A stretch of 64,000 bases of DNA from Rugamonas sp045984285 (GCF_045984285.3 NZ_JBJQIK030000006.1:254804-318803); one strand, 5' to 3'. Shown: positions 14,772 to 23,229, counted from the stretch's first letter. Program-made: numbers and translations. Notes: a model not told the origin generated them from the letters alone.

Positions 14772-15591
14772 GTTCCCCGGTCAATCGCTGCGCATCGGCA
14801 TCGCGCCGAATGCCGTCTCGCTGCTGCGCGTCAGCCGCTGGCGCGGCCCGAAACGCACCGTCATCGCGGAGCGCGCCTATGTTGCGCCGGCCGATGGCGC
14901 GGGCCAGGCCGAGGCGCTGGCCCACGCGCTGCGCGCGCTGCTGGAAGGGCAGGACACCCGGGGCTGGCCGCTGGCCGCCGTGGTCTCCGATGAACTGGTG
15001 CGCCTGTGGCAGGTAAAGCCGCCGCCCCAGGCCACGCGCCTGGCCGATATCGAAGCGGCTGCAGCCCTGCGTTTCCATAGCCTGTACGGCGAAGCGCCCA
15101 CCGCCTGGCAGGTGAGCGCCGACTGGCGCGCGGGCGAGCCTTTCTTCGCCGCTGCGCTGCCGCGCACGCTGCTGGCTGCGCTTGAAGTGGCGGCCCAGGA
15201 CCACGGCATGACGCTGGTGGAATGCGTGCCGCACTTCGTCACCGCCTGGAACCGCTGGCATCGTGCGCTGCGCGCGGAGGCATGGTTCGCGCATGCCCAT
15301 GGCGAGCTGCTGACGCTGGCCGCGATCGAGGGCGGCCAGCTGCTCGCGCTGCGGGCCTTGCCGCTGCCGCAGGGCGCCGACCACCAGTGGCTGACGCAGT
15401 CGGTGCAGCGCGAAGCGCTGCTGCTGGGCGCCAATGTGCCGCCGCTGGTGCAACTGGCCGGCCAGCTGCCGCCGCAGCTGGCCAGGCCGGCCGGCAGCGG
15501 CCAGGTGCCGGTGACGCTGCTTGGCAGTGCGGCAGCGGGCGAGCAGCTGTCTGCCGCCTGCCTGCTGGCGGCATCGGGGAGCGCGGCATGA
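14764..15591 (+). CDS. PilM/GspL-like cytoplasmic platform protein
   Basis: 275 residues, no membrane segment. Weak motifs but the layout (LRIGIAPNAVSLLRV, a central VVSDELVRLWQVKPP, DIEAAAALRFHSLYGEAPTAWQV, and LVECVPHFVTAWN) resembles the actin-like cytoplasmic domain of GspL, PilM and MshI. Position after gspE and before a bitopic PilN-like gene supports this. Together with the next gene it would form the two halves of a split GspL. It overlaps its neighbours by 8 bp and 4 bp. Ala/Leu-rich, high GC. Confidence 0.65.
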   Translation: MLRFPGQSLRIGIAPNAVSLLRVSRWRGPKRTVIAERAYVAPADGAGQAEALAHALRALLEGQDTRGWPLAAVVSDELVRLWQVKPPPQATRLADIEAAAALRFHSLYGEAPTAWQVSADWRAGEPFFAAALPRTLLAALEVAAQDHGMTLVECVPHFVTAWNRWHRALRAEAWFAHAHGELLTLAAIEGGQLLALRALPLPQGADHQWLTQSVQREALLLGANVPPLVQLAGQLPPQLARPAGSGQVPVTLLGSAAAGEQLSAACLLAASGSAA

Positions 15592-16133
15592 AGCGCATGC
15601 ATATCGATTTCGCACAGCAGGGCTGGCGCCGCACGCTGTACCGCCTGCATCCTGCGTTCGCCGTGGCGGGCATCGTGGGCCTGCTGCTGTGCATTGCGGG
15701 CGTCGGGATGGCCATGCACCTGTCGGCGCAGCGCGCGGCGCGCGCGCAGCAGCTGCAGGACGTGCGCCAGCGCGCGGCCGCCATGGCGCGCCTGCCCGCC
15801 GCCGTGCCGCAGGCGGCCATTCCCGCAGCGCAGGCGGGCGCCGTCAATGCGGCCGTGCTGCAGCTGAACCTGCCGTGGCGCGAGCTGCAGGATGCGGTGG
15901 CGGCCGCCACGCCGCCCAGCATCGCCCTGCTGGCGCTGGAGCCGGACGCGCGCAAGCAAATCCTCAAGATCACGGCCGAGGCAAAGAACAGCGACGAGAT
16001 GGTGGGCTATATCGAACTGCTGAAGCAGCAGGAGTTTTTCCGCTCCGCCGCGCTGGCGCGCCATGAGATTGGCGACCAGGATCCGAACCGGCCGATCCGC
16101 TTCCAGGTGGAAGCCCAGTGGGGGATGCGATGA
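15588..16133 (+). CDS. PilN-like bitopic assembly protein
   Basis: 181 residues: short cytoplasmic stretch, one membrane helix (about 25-45, FAVAGIVGLLLCIAGVGMAMHL), coiled-coil-forming region (SAQRAARAQQLQDVRQRAAAM), then a ferredoxin-like periplasmic domain (LKITAEAKNSDEMVGYIELLKQQEFFRSAALARHEI) as in PilN and the GspL periplasmic part. The frame is open further upstream, but the ATG at 15588 overlaps the previous stop (ATGA) and gives the expected topology. It probably pairs with the preceding PilM-like protein. Confidence 0.7.
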   Translation: MKRMHIDFAQQGWRRTLYRLHPAFAVAGIVGLLLCIAGVGMAMHLSAQRAARAQQLQDVRQRAAAMARLPAAVPQAAIPAAQAGAVNAAVLQLNLPWRELQDAVAAATPPSIALLALEPDARKQILKITAEAKNSDEMVGYIELLKQQEFFRSAALARHEIGDQDPNRPIRFQVEAQWGMR

Positions 16134-16675
16134 AGCGCCAGATGCCTTCGCCGATGCTGTCGATGCAGCTGTGGCTGATGCGCCGCGGCCCGGCCGTATG
16201 CGGCGCCGTGGCGCTGCTGACTCTCGGCCTTGCCCTGTGGGCCTGGCTGCTGCCGCAGCGGCTGGCGCAGCAGATCGAGATGCAGCAGCCTTTGCCTGCG
16301 CCGTCCGCGCTGGTGCAGGCGCCGCCGCCGCCAACGGCCAATGAGAACCTGACGCTGTTCTACCAGACCCTGGGCGAACGCCGCTACGTGGAGCAGCAGG
16401 TGAAGACCCTGTTCGACCTGGCTGCGAAGACGGGCCTGAGCCTGAACCAGGGGGAATACAAGTCCGGCTACGACAAGGCATCCGGCGTGAGCACCTACCA
16501 GATCACGCTGCCGGTGCGCGGCCCTTACCAGAACATCTGGCAGTTCGCGCTGCAGGCGCTGGCGGCCATGCCCTATGCGGCGCTGGACGAAATCGGATTC
16601 CGGCGCGACGCGATCGGCGACCCGTCGGTGGAGGCGCGGCTGCGCTTCACGCTGTACCTGAAGGAGCAGCCATGA
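16130..16675 (+). CDS. PilO/GspM-like assembly protein
   Basis: 181 residues with one membrane helix (about 20-45, VCGAVALLTLGLALWAWLLP), a Pro-rich linker, and a PilO/GspM-like periplasmic domain (NLTLFYQTLGERRYVEQQVKTLFDLAAKTGLSL, YQITLPVRGPYQNIWQFALQALAAMP). The ATG at 16130 overlaps the preceding stop; an in-frame GTG at 16118 is less likely. Expected to heterodimerise with the PilN-like protein in the inner-membrane platform. Overlaps the next gene by 4 bp. Confidence 0.7.
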   Translation: MKRQMPSPMLSMQLWLMRRGPAVCGAVALLTLGLALWAWLLPQRLAQQIEMQQPLPAPSALVQAPPPPTANENLTLFYQTLGERRYVEQQVKTLFDLAAKTGLSLNQGEYKSGYDKASGVSTYQITLPVRGPYQNIWQFALQALAAMPYAALDEIGFRRDAIGDPSVEARLRFTLYLKEQP

Positions 16676-17226
16676 AGCCGCGCCACCTGCTGATGGGCGC
16701 CGCGCTGCTGCTTGCTGCGGGCCTGGTGCTGTTCGGCGACCGCACGCCGGCCGATGGCGTGGCCGAGCCGGTGGAGCGCGCCGCGCGCCCGCCCGCCCCG
16801 GCAGCAGCCGTGCCGCGTGCTGCCGCGGGTCAGGCAGGCGAGGGCGCCGGCGGCGAAACCGTCATCCTGCGCCTGGTGCCGCGCGCCACCCTGATCGGCG
16901 AGGCTGGGGAGGCGGCCTTCCGCAGCGGCGAGGGCGTGTTCCTCGGCCAGAACTGGAATCCGCCGCCGCCGCCCGCGCCGAGCGGCCCCGTGGCGCCGCC
17001 GCCGCCGCCCAGCGCACCGCCCCTGCCGTTCACGGCGATCGGCAAGGCCGTGACGGATGGCCAATGGGAGGTCTACCTGGCGCGCGGTGAACAGACCTAT
17101 GTGGTGAAGAACCACACCGTGATCGACGGCGTATACCGGGTGGATGCGATTGCGCCGCCCACGCTTACTATTACCTACCTGCCCATGAACCAGGTACAGC
17201 AGCTCAACATTGGAGTCTCCGACTGA
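16672..17226 (+). CDS. PilP/GspC-like secretin-coupling protein
   Basis: 184 residues: N-terminal membrane anchor (LLMGAALLLAAGLVLFG), long Pro/Ala-rich linker including NPPPPPAP and PPPPPPSAPP, and a C-terminal homology-region-like beta domain (FTAIGKAVTDGQWEVYLARGEQTYVVKNHTVIDGVYRVDAIAPPTLTITYLP). That domain pattern matches PilP and GspC, which bind the secretin N0 domain. Similar genes carry the label secretion system X in some genomes, from memory. It overlaps the secretin gene by 1 bp (TGATG). Confidence 0.65.
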   Translation: MKPRHLLMGAALLLAAGLVLFGDRTPADGVAEPVERAARPPAPAAAVPRAAAGQAGEGAGGETVILRLVPRATLIGEAGEAAFRSGEGVFLGQNWNPPPPPAPSGPVAPPPPPSAPPLPFTAIGKAVTDGQWEVYLARGEQTYVVKNHTVIDGVYRVDAIAPPTLTITYLPMNQVQQLNIGVSD

Positions 17227-19292
17227 TGCCAAGTCAATCGCACCGTGCAGGCCGCAGCCTGCGAACCGCGCTCACCCTGTCCGTCATGGTGGCAGCGCTC
17301 AGCGGCTGCGCTGCGCAGATGGCTTTCCGCGACGGCCGCGAGCTGATCGCCAAAGACCAGGTGGAAGCCGGCCTGCTCAAGCTGCAGGAAGCCATCGCCA
17401 GGGAGCCGGGCAATGCCGAATACCGGGCCGCCTACATGCAGGCGCGCGACCGCGCCAGCATGCGCTACCTGGAGCAGGCCGAGCGCCAGATGGAAGAGGG
17501 CCAGAATGCGCTCGCCATGGAAAACCTGCGCCGCGTGCTGGCCATGAATCCACAGAACGAACGCGCGCGCGCCGGATACCGCACGCTGGAGATGAACGAG
17601 CGCCACAGCAAGGCGCTGGCGCTGGCGGCGGAACTGGTGGCGAAGAAGGACTACGACCTGGCCAAGGCCAAGGTGAATGCCATACTCACCGAGAAACCGG
17701 ACCATGTGGAAGCGCGCGCACTGCTGCGCGAGATTAACGACAAGGCGCCGCCGGTGCAGAACGAAGGCGCGCTGGCCAAGGCCTACAAGCAGCCGATCAC
17801 CATCGAGTTCAAGGACGCGCCGCTGAAGCAGGTGTTCGAAGTGATTTCGCGCCGCTCCGGCCTGAACTTCGTGTTCGACAAGGACGTCAAGACCGATACC
17901 CGCACCTCCATCTTCCTGCGCAACAGCACGGTGGAATCCGCCGTGTATTACGTGCTGATGGCGAACCAGCTGGAGCAGCAGGTGCTGGACCAGAACACGG
18001 TGCTGGTCTACCCGAACGTGGCGGCCAAGCTGAAGGAATACCAGGAAACCGTGGTGAAGACCTTCTACCTCGCCAATGCGGAAGCGAAGAACGTCGCCAA
18101 TACGCTGAAGACCATCCTCAAGTCGCGCGATGTGGTGGCCGACGAGAAGCTGAACCTCGTCATCATGCGCGACAACACGGACGCTATCCGCCTGGCGGAA
18201 AAGATCGTGGCGCTGCAGGACATGGCGGAGCCGGAAGTAATGCTGGAAGTGGAGATCCTGGAGATCAAGCGCAGCCGCCTGATCCAGCTGGGCATCCAGT
18301 GGCCGACCGAGTTGTCGCTGGCGCCGCTCAACACGGCCGGCGGCACCAACCTTACGCTGGCGGACCTGGAGGGGCTGAACCGGAACCGCATCGCCATTTC
18401 GGATGTCAGCGCAACTGTTCGCGCCAAAAAGACGGACGGCGATTCCAAGCTGCTGGCAAACCCGCGCATCCGCGTGCGCAACAAGGAGAAGGCCAAGATC
18501 CAGATCGGCGACAAAGTGCCCGTGATCACCACCACTGTCTCGCCGGGCACCAGCGGTTTCGCCCAGGAGAGCGTCAACTACGTTGACGTGGGCCTGACGC
18601 TGAATGCCGAGCCGACCATCTACCTGAACAACGAGGTGGGTATCCGCATTGCCCTGGAAGTGAGCAACCTGGTTGACCGCATCACGACCAAGAGCGGCAG
18701 CACCGCCTACCAGATTGGTACGCGGCAGGCGACCACGATGCTGCAGCTGAAGGACGGCGAAAACCAGGTGCTGGCGGGACTGATCAACAACACCGACCGC
18801 AGCTCCGGCAACCGGGTGCCGGGACTGGGCGACATTCCTATCCTTGGCCGCCTGTTCGGCGCAGGCCTCGACGAAAGCGAACAGACCGAGATCGTGCTGT
18901 CGATCACGCCCCACCTGGTGCGCAACCTGCAGCGGCCGGAAGCGGCGGCTTCCGAATTCTCGGCGGGCACCGAAGCGAACTTCCGGCGCAAGCCCGATGT
19001 CAGCGTGCGCACCGTGGTGGCGCCGCCGGCACGCACGGCCCCGGCTCCGGCAGGCTCGCCCACCGGCGCCTTCGCGCCGGGCGCCCAGCCTTCGGCCGTG
19101 CCGCAGCCGCCGCAGCTCGGCGCGCCGCAGGATGCGCCTGCGCCCGCCAGCGGCGTTACCATGTCCACCACCCAGCCGGGGCAGGCCAGCAGCGTGTCGC
19201 TGCCGGCGCCGCCGCCGGCGGTGCCGGTACAGCAGGCGGCGCCCACGCCGCCCGCGCCGCCGGGCAACCCGCCGCCGGCGCAGAACCAGTGA
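17226..19292 (+). CDS. gspD: TPR-bearing secretin lipoprotein (GspD family)
   Basis: 688-residue outer-membrane channel. Signal peptide with lipobox (AALSGC, Cys about 24). Residues 28-165 form TPR-like repeats (ELIAKDQVEAGLLKLQEAIAREPGNAEYRA; EEGQNALAMENLRRVLAMNPQNERARA), absent from canonical GspD. Then N0 (PITIEFKDAPLKQVFEVISRRSGLNFVFD), N1, and the secretin beta-barrel (SKLLANPRIRVRNKEKAKIQIGDKVPV to VPGLGDIPILGRLFG and TEIVLSITPHLV). The last 120 residues are a Pro/Ala-rich tail. TPR plus secretin in one chain replaces a separate pilotin/TPR protein and is a distinguishing feature of this system. Confidence 0.9.
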   Translation: MPSQSHRAGRSLRTALTLSVMVAALSGCAAQMAFRDGRELIAKDQVEAGLLKLQEAIAREPGNAEYRAAYMQARDRASMRYLEQAERQMEEGQNALAMENLRRVLAMNPQNERARAGYRTLEMNERHSKALALAAELVAKKDYDLAKAKVNAILTEKPDHVEARALLREINDKAPPVQNEGALAKAYKQPITIEFKDAPLKQVFEVISRRSGLNFVFDKDVKTDTRTSIFLRNSTVESAVYYVLMANQLEQQVLDQNTVLVYPNVAAKLKEYQETVVKTFYLANAEAKNVANTLKTILKSRDVVADEKLNLVIMRDNTDAIRLAEKIVALQDMAEPEVMLEVEILEIKRSRLIQLGIQWPTELSLAPLNTAGGTNLTLADLEGLNRNRIAISDVSATVRAKKTDGDSKLLANPRIRVRNKEKAKIQIGDKVPVITTTVSPGTSGFAQESVNYVDVGLTLNAEPTIYLNNEVGIRIALEVSNLVDRITTKSGSTAYQIGTRQATTMLQLKDGENQVLAGLINNTDRSSGNRVPGLGDIPILGRLFGAGLDESEQTEIVLSITPHLVRNLQRPEAAASEFSAGTEANFRRKPDVSVRTVVAPPARTAPAPAGSPTGAFAPGAQPSAVPQPPQLGAPQDAPAPASGVTMSTTQPGQASSVSLPAPPPAVPVQQAAPTPPAPPGNPPPAQNQ

Positions 19293-19774
19293 GCATGGCG
19301 ATGCACAGGCCGCGCGGTTTCACGCTGATCGAGCTGCTGGTCACGCTGGCCATCCTCGGCGTGCTGGCCTCGATGGCGGTGCCTGTGGCGCAGACCGTGA
19401 TCCAGCGCCGCAACGAAACGGCGCTGCGCACGGCCCTGCACGATATCCGCAAGGGCCTGGACGCCTACAAGCAGGCTTACGACGACGGCCGCATCGAGAA
19501 GACCCTGGGCAGCAACGGCTATCCGAAGACGCTGGAAACGCTGGTGAAAGGCGTGCCGGACCTGCGCAACCCGAAACGTGCAAAGATCTACTTCATGCGC
19601 CGCATCCCGCGCGACCCGATGAACCCGAATATGGAAGTGACCGAAGCCCAGAGCTGGGGCAAACGCAGCTACGCCAGCGAAGCGGACGAGCCGCGCGAGG
19701 GCGAGGACGTATTCGATGTGTATTCCACCTCGGAGCAGGCAGGCCTGAACGGCGTGCCTTATAAGAAATGGTAG
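19289..19774 (+). CDS. Prepilin-like pseudopilin 2
   Basis: 161 residues. Leader MSMAMHRPRG followed by FTLIELLVTLAILGVLASMAV with Glu at +5; then a C-terminal GspG-like domain with DIRKGLDAYKQAYDDGRI, YPKTLETLVKGVP and IPRDPMNP. The start is a GTG that overlaps the secretin stop by 4 bp (GTGA); ATG codons 6 and 12 bp downstream are alternatives. Likely a pseudopilin of the same machine, expected to need a prepilin peptidase encoded elsewhere. Confidence 0.85.
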   Translation: MSMAMHRPRGFTLIELLVTLAILGVLASMAVPVAQTVIQRRNETALRTALHDIRKGLDAYKQAYDDGRIEKTLGSNGYPKTLETLVKGVPDLRNPKRAKIYFMRRIPRDPMNPNMEVTEAQSWGKRSYASEADEPREGEDVFDVYSTSEQAGLNGVPYKKW

Positions 19775-20154
19775 CGCAAATGGTAAGGCGGCGCGGCTTC
19801 ACGCTGATCGAGCTGCTGGTGGTGCTGGGCATCGTGGCGCTCCTGCTCACGCTGGCCGTGCCGCGCTATTTCCCCAGCGTGGACCGCAGCCGCGAAACCA
19901 TACTGGCCGAGAACCTGCGCAATACGCGCGCCGTGATCGACCAGTTCTATGGCGATACCGGCAGCTATCCCGAATCGCTGGAGGAGCTGGTGGAGAAGAA
20001 GTACCTGCGCGCGCTGCCGGTGGACCCCATCACCGAGCGCAGCGACAGCTGGCAGCTGCTGCCGCCGGAAGCGCCGGCCAAGGGCAGCGTGGCCGATATC
20101 AAGAGCGGAGCGCCCGGCAATGGCCGCAACGGCATCCCTTACGCCGAGTGGTAG
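19768..20154 (+). CDS. Prepilin-like pseudopilin 3
   Basis: 128 residues. Leader MVAQMVRRRG then FTLIELLVVLGIVALLLTLAV with Glu at +5, followed by RETILAENLRNTRAVIDQFYGDTGSYPESLEELVEKKYLRALPVDPIT, a GspG-like body without the calcium-binding end. It overlaps the preceding gene by 7 bp. An ATG 12 bp further in is an alternative start that keeps the leader peptide basic. Confidence 0.85.
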   Translation: MVAQMVRRRGFTLIELLVVLGIVALLLTLAVPRYFPSVDRSRETILAENLRNTRAVIDQFYGDTGSYPESLEELVEKKYLRALPVDPITERSDSWQLLPPEAPAKGSVADIKSGAPGNGRNGIPYAEW

Positions 20155-20800
20155 GCCGGCCCGGCGCCGCGCCGCAGGCTTCACCTATATCAGTCTCATC
20201 ATCCTGCTGGCCGTGATCGGGCTGGCCACGGCCGCCACCCTGCGGCTGGGCGCCACGCTGCAGCGGGCGGCGGCGGAACAGGCCCTGCTCGACATCGGCG
20301 AAGAGTTCAGCAATGCCCTGCGCAGCTACGCCGCCGCCACGCCCCAGGGCCAGCCGCAGCAGCCGCCCACGCTGCAGCACCTGCTGAAAGACCCCCGTTT
20401 CCCCGGCACCCGGCGCCACCTGCGCAAGATTTTCGTCGATCCCATGACGGGCAAGGCGGAGTGGGGCGTCGTCTATTTAGGCGACAAGGTGGGCGTGGTT
20501 GGCATCTACAGCCTGAGCACGGCGAAGGCGATCAAGGTAGCCAACTTCCCGCAGCGCTTCCAGGCCTTTAACGGACGGGAGTATGTGGCGGACTGGAAGT
20601 TTACCCGCGACGGGCAGGATCCGCCGCTGCCCAAGCCCGCGGGCGCCTTGCCGCCGCTGATTCCCCCGCCGCCGACCGCGCCCCCGCCACCGCCAAAACC
20701 GGTCCAGCCGTCGCAGGAGATGCCTCCTGTTAACGAACCTGAGCCTGTCCAGCCTCCTGAGCCCGCCGAAACTGTCGAGCCGGAAACACAATCGAGCTGA
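20120..20800 (+). CDS. Prepilin-like protein lacking Glu5, with Pro-rich tail
   Basis: 226 residues. Basic leader (SGRPARRRAAG) and hydrophobic helix FTYISLIILLAVIGLATAATL, in which +5 is Ser instead of the conserved Glu; minor pseudopilins of the GspK type also lack it. The body (ALLDIGEEFSNALRSYAAATP, LQHLLKDPRFPGTRRHLRKIFVDPMTGKAEW) looks like a tip pseudopilin. The last 60 residues are Pro-rich (LPPLIPPPPTAPPPPPKP and EPVQPPEPAE). The ATG at 20120 lies inside the preceding gene (35-bp overlap) and is the only in-frame start that leaves a sensible leader. Last gene of the secretion array; no clear terminator follows. Confidence 0.72.
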   Translation: MAATASLTPSGRPARRRAAGFTYISLIILLAVIGLATAATLRLGATLQRAAAEQALLDIGEEFSNALRSYAAATPQGQPQQPPTLQHLLKDPRFPGTRRHLRKIFVDPMTGKAEWGVVYLGDKVGVVGIYSLSTAKAIKVANFPQRFQAFNGREYVADWKFTRDGQDPPLPKPAGALPPLIPPPPTAPPPPPKPVQPSQEMPPVNEPEPVQPPEPAETVEPETQSS

Positions 20801-20941
20801 TCCGTCGTTCTGTTACAAAAAAAGCACTGAAAATAATTTTTTTATAACGTGCGCACTAGACGCGCGATAAAAAAATGATATTATTTTCCTCAGCAATTGA
20901 TCACCGAACAGCGACTAAACTACTCTCCTAAGGACAAGCTC

Positions 20942-21415
20942 ATGAAACTGAAATATGCAGTCGCAGGCCTGCTGGCCGCCGCCTCCTTCTCCGCTTTCGC
21001 TGACGACCAAACCGTGTCCCTGAGCGTGGGTGCGGACAACTTCTTCAGCAGCGCCGGCCAGACCGAAGTTCTGTCGGGTGGCCTGGACGTGATCACCTTC
21101 GACGGCCTGGATGCCGGCGTGTACAACATCGTTGTCACCCTGAGCGGCCAGAACCTGACCTTCGACGCGGCACAGTCGAACCTGAACGGCGTAACCGGCG
21201 AAGCCTTCGGCTCCGGCAAGCTGAAATTCTGGGGCGTTGACACCACCGGCATGACGCCATTCACCCTGGAACTGTTCGGCTCGGCAATGACCGGCGCGAA
21301 GTACAGCGGCGAAGTGACCGTGATGGCTGTTCCGGAACCAGAAACCTATGGCATGCTGATCGGCGGCCTGGGCATCCTGGGCTTCCTGGCACGCCGCAAG
21401 GCAAAGAAGTCCTAA
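20942..21415 (+). CDS. PEP-CTERM sorting domain protein
   Basis: 157 residues: signal peptide MKLKYAVAGLLAAASFSAFA; body DDQTVSLSVGADNFFSSAGQTEVLSGGLDVITFDGLDAGVYNIVVTLSG, beta-rich, without cysteine; tail VPEPETYGMLIGGLGILGFLA followed by RRKAKKS. The tail is almost the same as that of the protein encoded at 3721, so both are probably processed by the same exosortase. ATG 20942 follows AAGGAC; the 140 bp upstream is very AT-rich (A and T runs at 20817-20885) and contrasts with the surrounding GC-rich DNA, suggesting a promoter of its own. It is followed by a strong terminator. Confidence 0.87.
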   Translation: MKLKYAVAGLLAAASFSAFADDQTVSLSVGADNFFSSAGQTEVLSGGLDVITFDGLDAGVYNIVVTLSGQNLTFDAAQSNLNGVTGEAFGSGKLKFWGVDTTGMTPFTLELFGSAMTGAKYSGEVTVMAVPEPETYGMLIGGLGILGFLARRKAKKS

Positions 21416-21431
21416 GCAGTCCTTTAGTTTC

Positions 21432-21469
21432 ATGAAGAAGGCCCGCGCAAGCGGGCTTTCTTCATTTTA
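21432..21469. terminator. Bidirectional terminator between PEP-CTERM gene and murJ
   Basis: Long stem TGAAGAAGGCCCGC / GCGGGCTTTCTTCA (21433-21446, 21451-21464, one G-T pair) with a GCAA loop and trailing TTTT on the + strand. It is shared by the convergent PEP-CTERM and murJ genes. Confidence 0.85.
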
Positions 21470-21479
21470 GCTGCCTGTT

Positions 21480-23030
21480 TTATTTTGCCCGGCGCTTGAA
21501 GTCGCGCAGGCGGAATCCCAGCGCCAGCAGCACGCCGAAGTAGATGATGGCGCAGCCGCCGATCACCAGCAGCAGGGCGCCGATACGCAGCAGGGGTAGG
21601 GCGCGCAGTGCGATCCAGTCGAACTGGGCGGCGCCATACCAGCCGGCAGCACCCATCAGGCAGGCGGCCAACACCAGCTTGACGAAGAATTTGCCCCAGC
21701 CCGGCAGCGGATGGTAGATGCCGCGCTTGCGCAAGCCCATGAACAGGAAGCCTGCGTTCAGGCAGGCGGCGAGCCCGATCGACAGTGCCAGGCCGGCCAC
21801 GCCGATGAAGGGCACGAACGCCAGGTTCATCAGCTGCGTCGCCACCATCACCCCCAGCGCAATGCGCACCGGCGTGCGGATGTCCTGCTGCGCATAGAAG
21901 GCGGGCGCCAGGGTTTTCACCAGGATGATGCCGGTCAGGCCGACGGCATAGGCCACCAGCGGCATGGCCGAGGCCTGCACGTCGCGCGCCTCGAACAGGC
22001 CATAGTGGAAGAGGGTGGCAATCAGCGGCACGGCGGCGACGGCAATGCCGACGGCGGCCGGAATCGCCAGCAGCAGGGTCAGGCGCAGGCCCCAGTCCAG
22101 CAGGGCCGAATACTCGGCCGTGTCGCCGTCGACCTTGGCTTTCGACAGGCTGGGCAGCAGGATGGTGCCCAGCGCCACGCCCAGCAGGGCGGTCGGCAGT
22201 TCCATCAGGCGGTCGGCATAGGTCAGCCAGGACACATTGCCTTCGCCGAGGCGGGCGGCGATGGTGGTGTTGATGATGAGGCTGACCTGGGTGGCCGAAA
22301 CGGCCAGCACGGCCGGGGCCATCTTTTTCAGCACGCGGCGCACGCCCGGGTCGCGCAGGCCGCCCACCGGGTTGATGGACAGGCGCGGCAGCATGCCGAT
22401 TTTCACCAGCGCCGGGACCTGGATGGCCACCTGCAGCAGGCCGCCAACCATCACTGCAATGGCCTGGGCATAGATAGGCTGCTCCAGCCATGGCGCCAGG
22501 AAGACGATGCCGGCGATCAGGGAAATATTCAGCAGCACCGGGGTGAAGGCCGGGATCTTGAACTGGCGCCAGGTATTCAGGATGCCGCCGGACAGCGCCA
22601 CGAAGGACATGCACGCTATATAAGGGAACATCAGGCGCGTCATCCACACCATGGCCTGGTTGGCCTTGGGATCGTCGCTGCCCGTGCCCGCAATCAGGTA
22701 GAGGAAGAGCGGGGCGCCCACGATGCCGAGCAGGCTGACGATCACGGTGGCCCAGACCAGGGTATTGGCCACGTGGTCGGCCAGCTCTTTCGTGGCCTGA
22801 TCTCCCTGTTGCGCCTTGTACTCGGCGAGGATGGGCACGAAGGCCTGGGAAAATGCACCCTCGGCAAACAGGCGGCGCAGCAGGTTGGGCAGGCGGAAGG
22901 CGATATTGAAGGCGTCCGTATAGGCGCCGGCGCCGAAGGCGCGCGCGAACAGGGTGTCGCGCAGCAGGCCGGTAATCCGCGACAGCATGGTCATGCTGGA
23001 AATGGCGGCAAGGGTTCTGAGCAGGTTCAT
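21480..23030 (-). CDS. murJ: Lipid II flippase MurJ (MviN)
   Basis: 516 residues, polytopic (about 14 helices). It flips lipid II across the inner membrane for peptidoglycan synthesis. The N-terminus MNLLRTLAAISSMTMLSRITGLLRDTLFARAFGAGAYTDAFNIAFRLPNLLRRLFAEGAFSQAFVP is nearly diagnostic for MurJ, with the conserved Arg residues and the RRLFAEGAFSQAF loop. It is convergent with the PEP-CTERM gene and divergent from rpsT, the common betaproteobacterial arrangement. Confidence 0.96.
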   Translation of the reverse strand: MNLLRTLAAISSMTMLSRITGLLRDTLFARAFGAGAYTDAFNIAFRLPNLLRRLFAEGAFSQAFVPILAEYKAQQGDQATKELADHVANTLVWATVIVSLLGIVGAPLFLYLIAGTGSDDPKANQAMVWMTRLMFPYIACMSFVALSGGILNTWRQFKIPAFTPVLLNISLIAGIVFLAPWLEQPIYAQAIAVMVGGLLQVAIQVPALVKIGMLPRLSINPVGGLRDPGVRRVLKKMAPAVLAVSATQVSLIINTTIAARLGEGNVSWLTYADRLMELPTALLGVALGTILLPSLSKAKVDGDTAEYSALLDWGLRLTLLLAIPAAVGIAVAAVPLIATLFHYGLFEARDVQASAMPLVAYAVGLTGIILVKTLAPAFYAQQDIRTPVRIALGVMVATQLMNLAFVPFIGVAGLALSIGLAACLNAGFLFMGLRKRGIYHPLPGWGKFFVKLVLAACLMGAAGWYGAAQFDWIALRALPLLRIGALLLVIGGCAIIYFGVLLALGFRLRDFKRRAK

Positions 23031-23097
23031 GGGCGCTGATTATAGCTGCGCTACCTCCTTGCACGCTGCCACAAAGGCAATTAATCCCGTTTACGGA

Positions 23098-23126
23098 TTG
23101 CTGTGGCGGGAAAAGTTCGTTATAAT
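23098..23126 (+). promoter_or_regulatory. Sigma-70 promoter of rpsT
   Basis: TTGCTG (23098-23103), 17-bp spacer, perfect TATAAT (23121-23126). This predicts a transcript start near 23133 and a structured leader of about 125 nt before the rpsT start codon. Confidence 0.82.
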
Positions 23127-23144
23127 TTAAGGCTGTACAGAATT

Positions 23145-23229
23145 CAGTAGCGCGTAACAGGGCGTCTGGCAGCAGACCGACACGCCGCACTGAGAGGCAC
23201 CGGTTTGGCAAACGCTACTGTTTGCAAAC
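23145..23229 (+). promoter_or_regulatory. Structured rpsT leader RNA
   Basis: An outer stem CAGTAGCG / CGCTACTG (23145-23152, 23213-23220) encloses GTCTG-GCAG-CAGAC (23164-23177) inside GGCGT/ACGCC (23161-23165, 23182-23186). Two further GTTTG/CAAAC hairpins (23203-23213, 23220-23229) could compete with the outer stem, the last ending about 28 nt before the start codon. S20 is known to regulate its own translation in E. coli; whether this leader does so is inference. Confidence 0.45.

Noticed and set aside
20093..20160. Possible frameshift joining pseudopilin 3 with the Glu5-lacking prepilin
   Set aside because: Both have their own prepilin leaders and the downstream ATG at 20120 gives a plausible start, so two overlapping genes are simpler.
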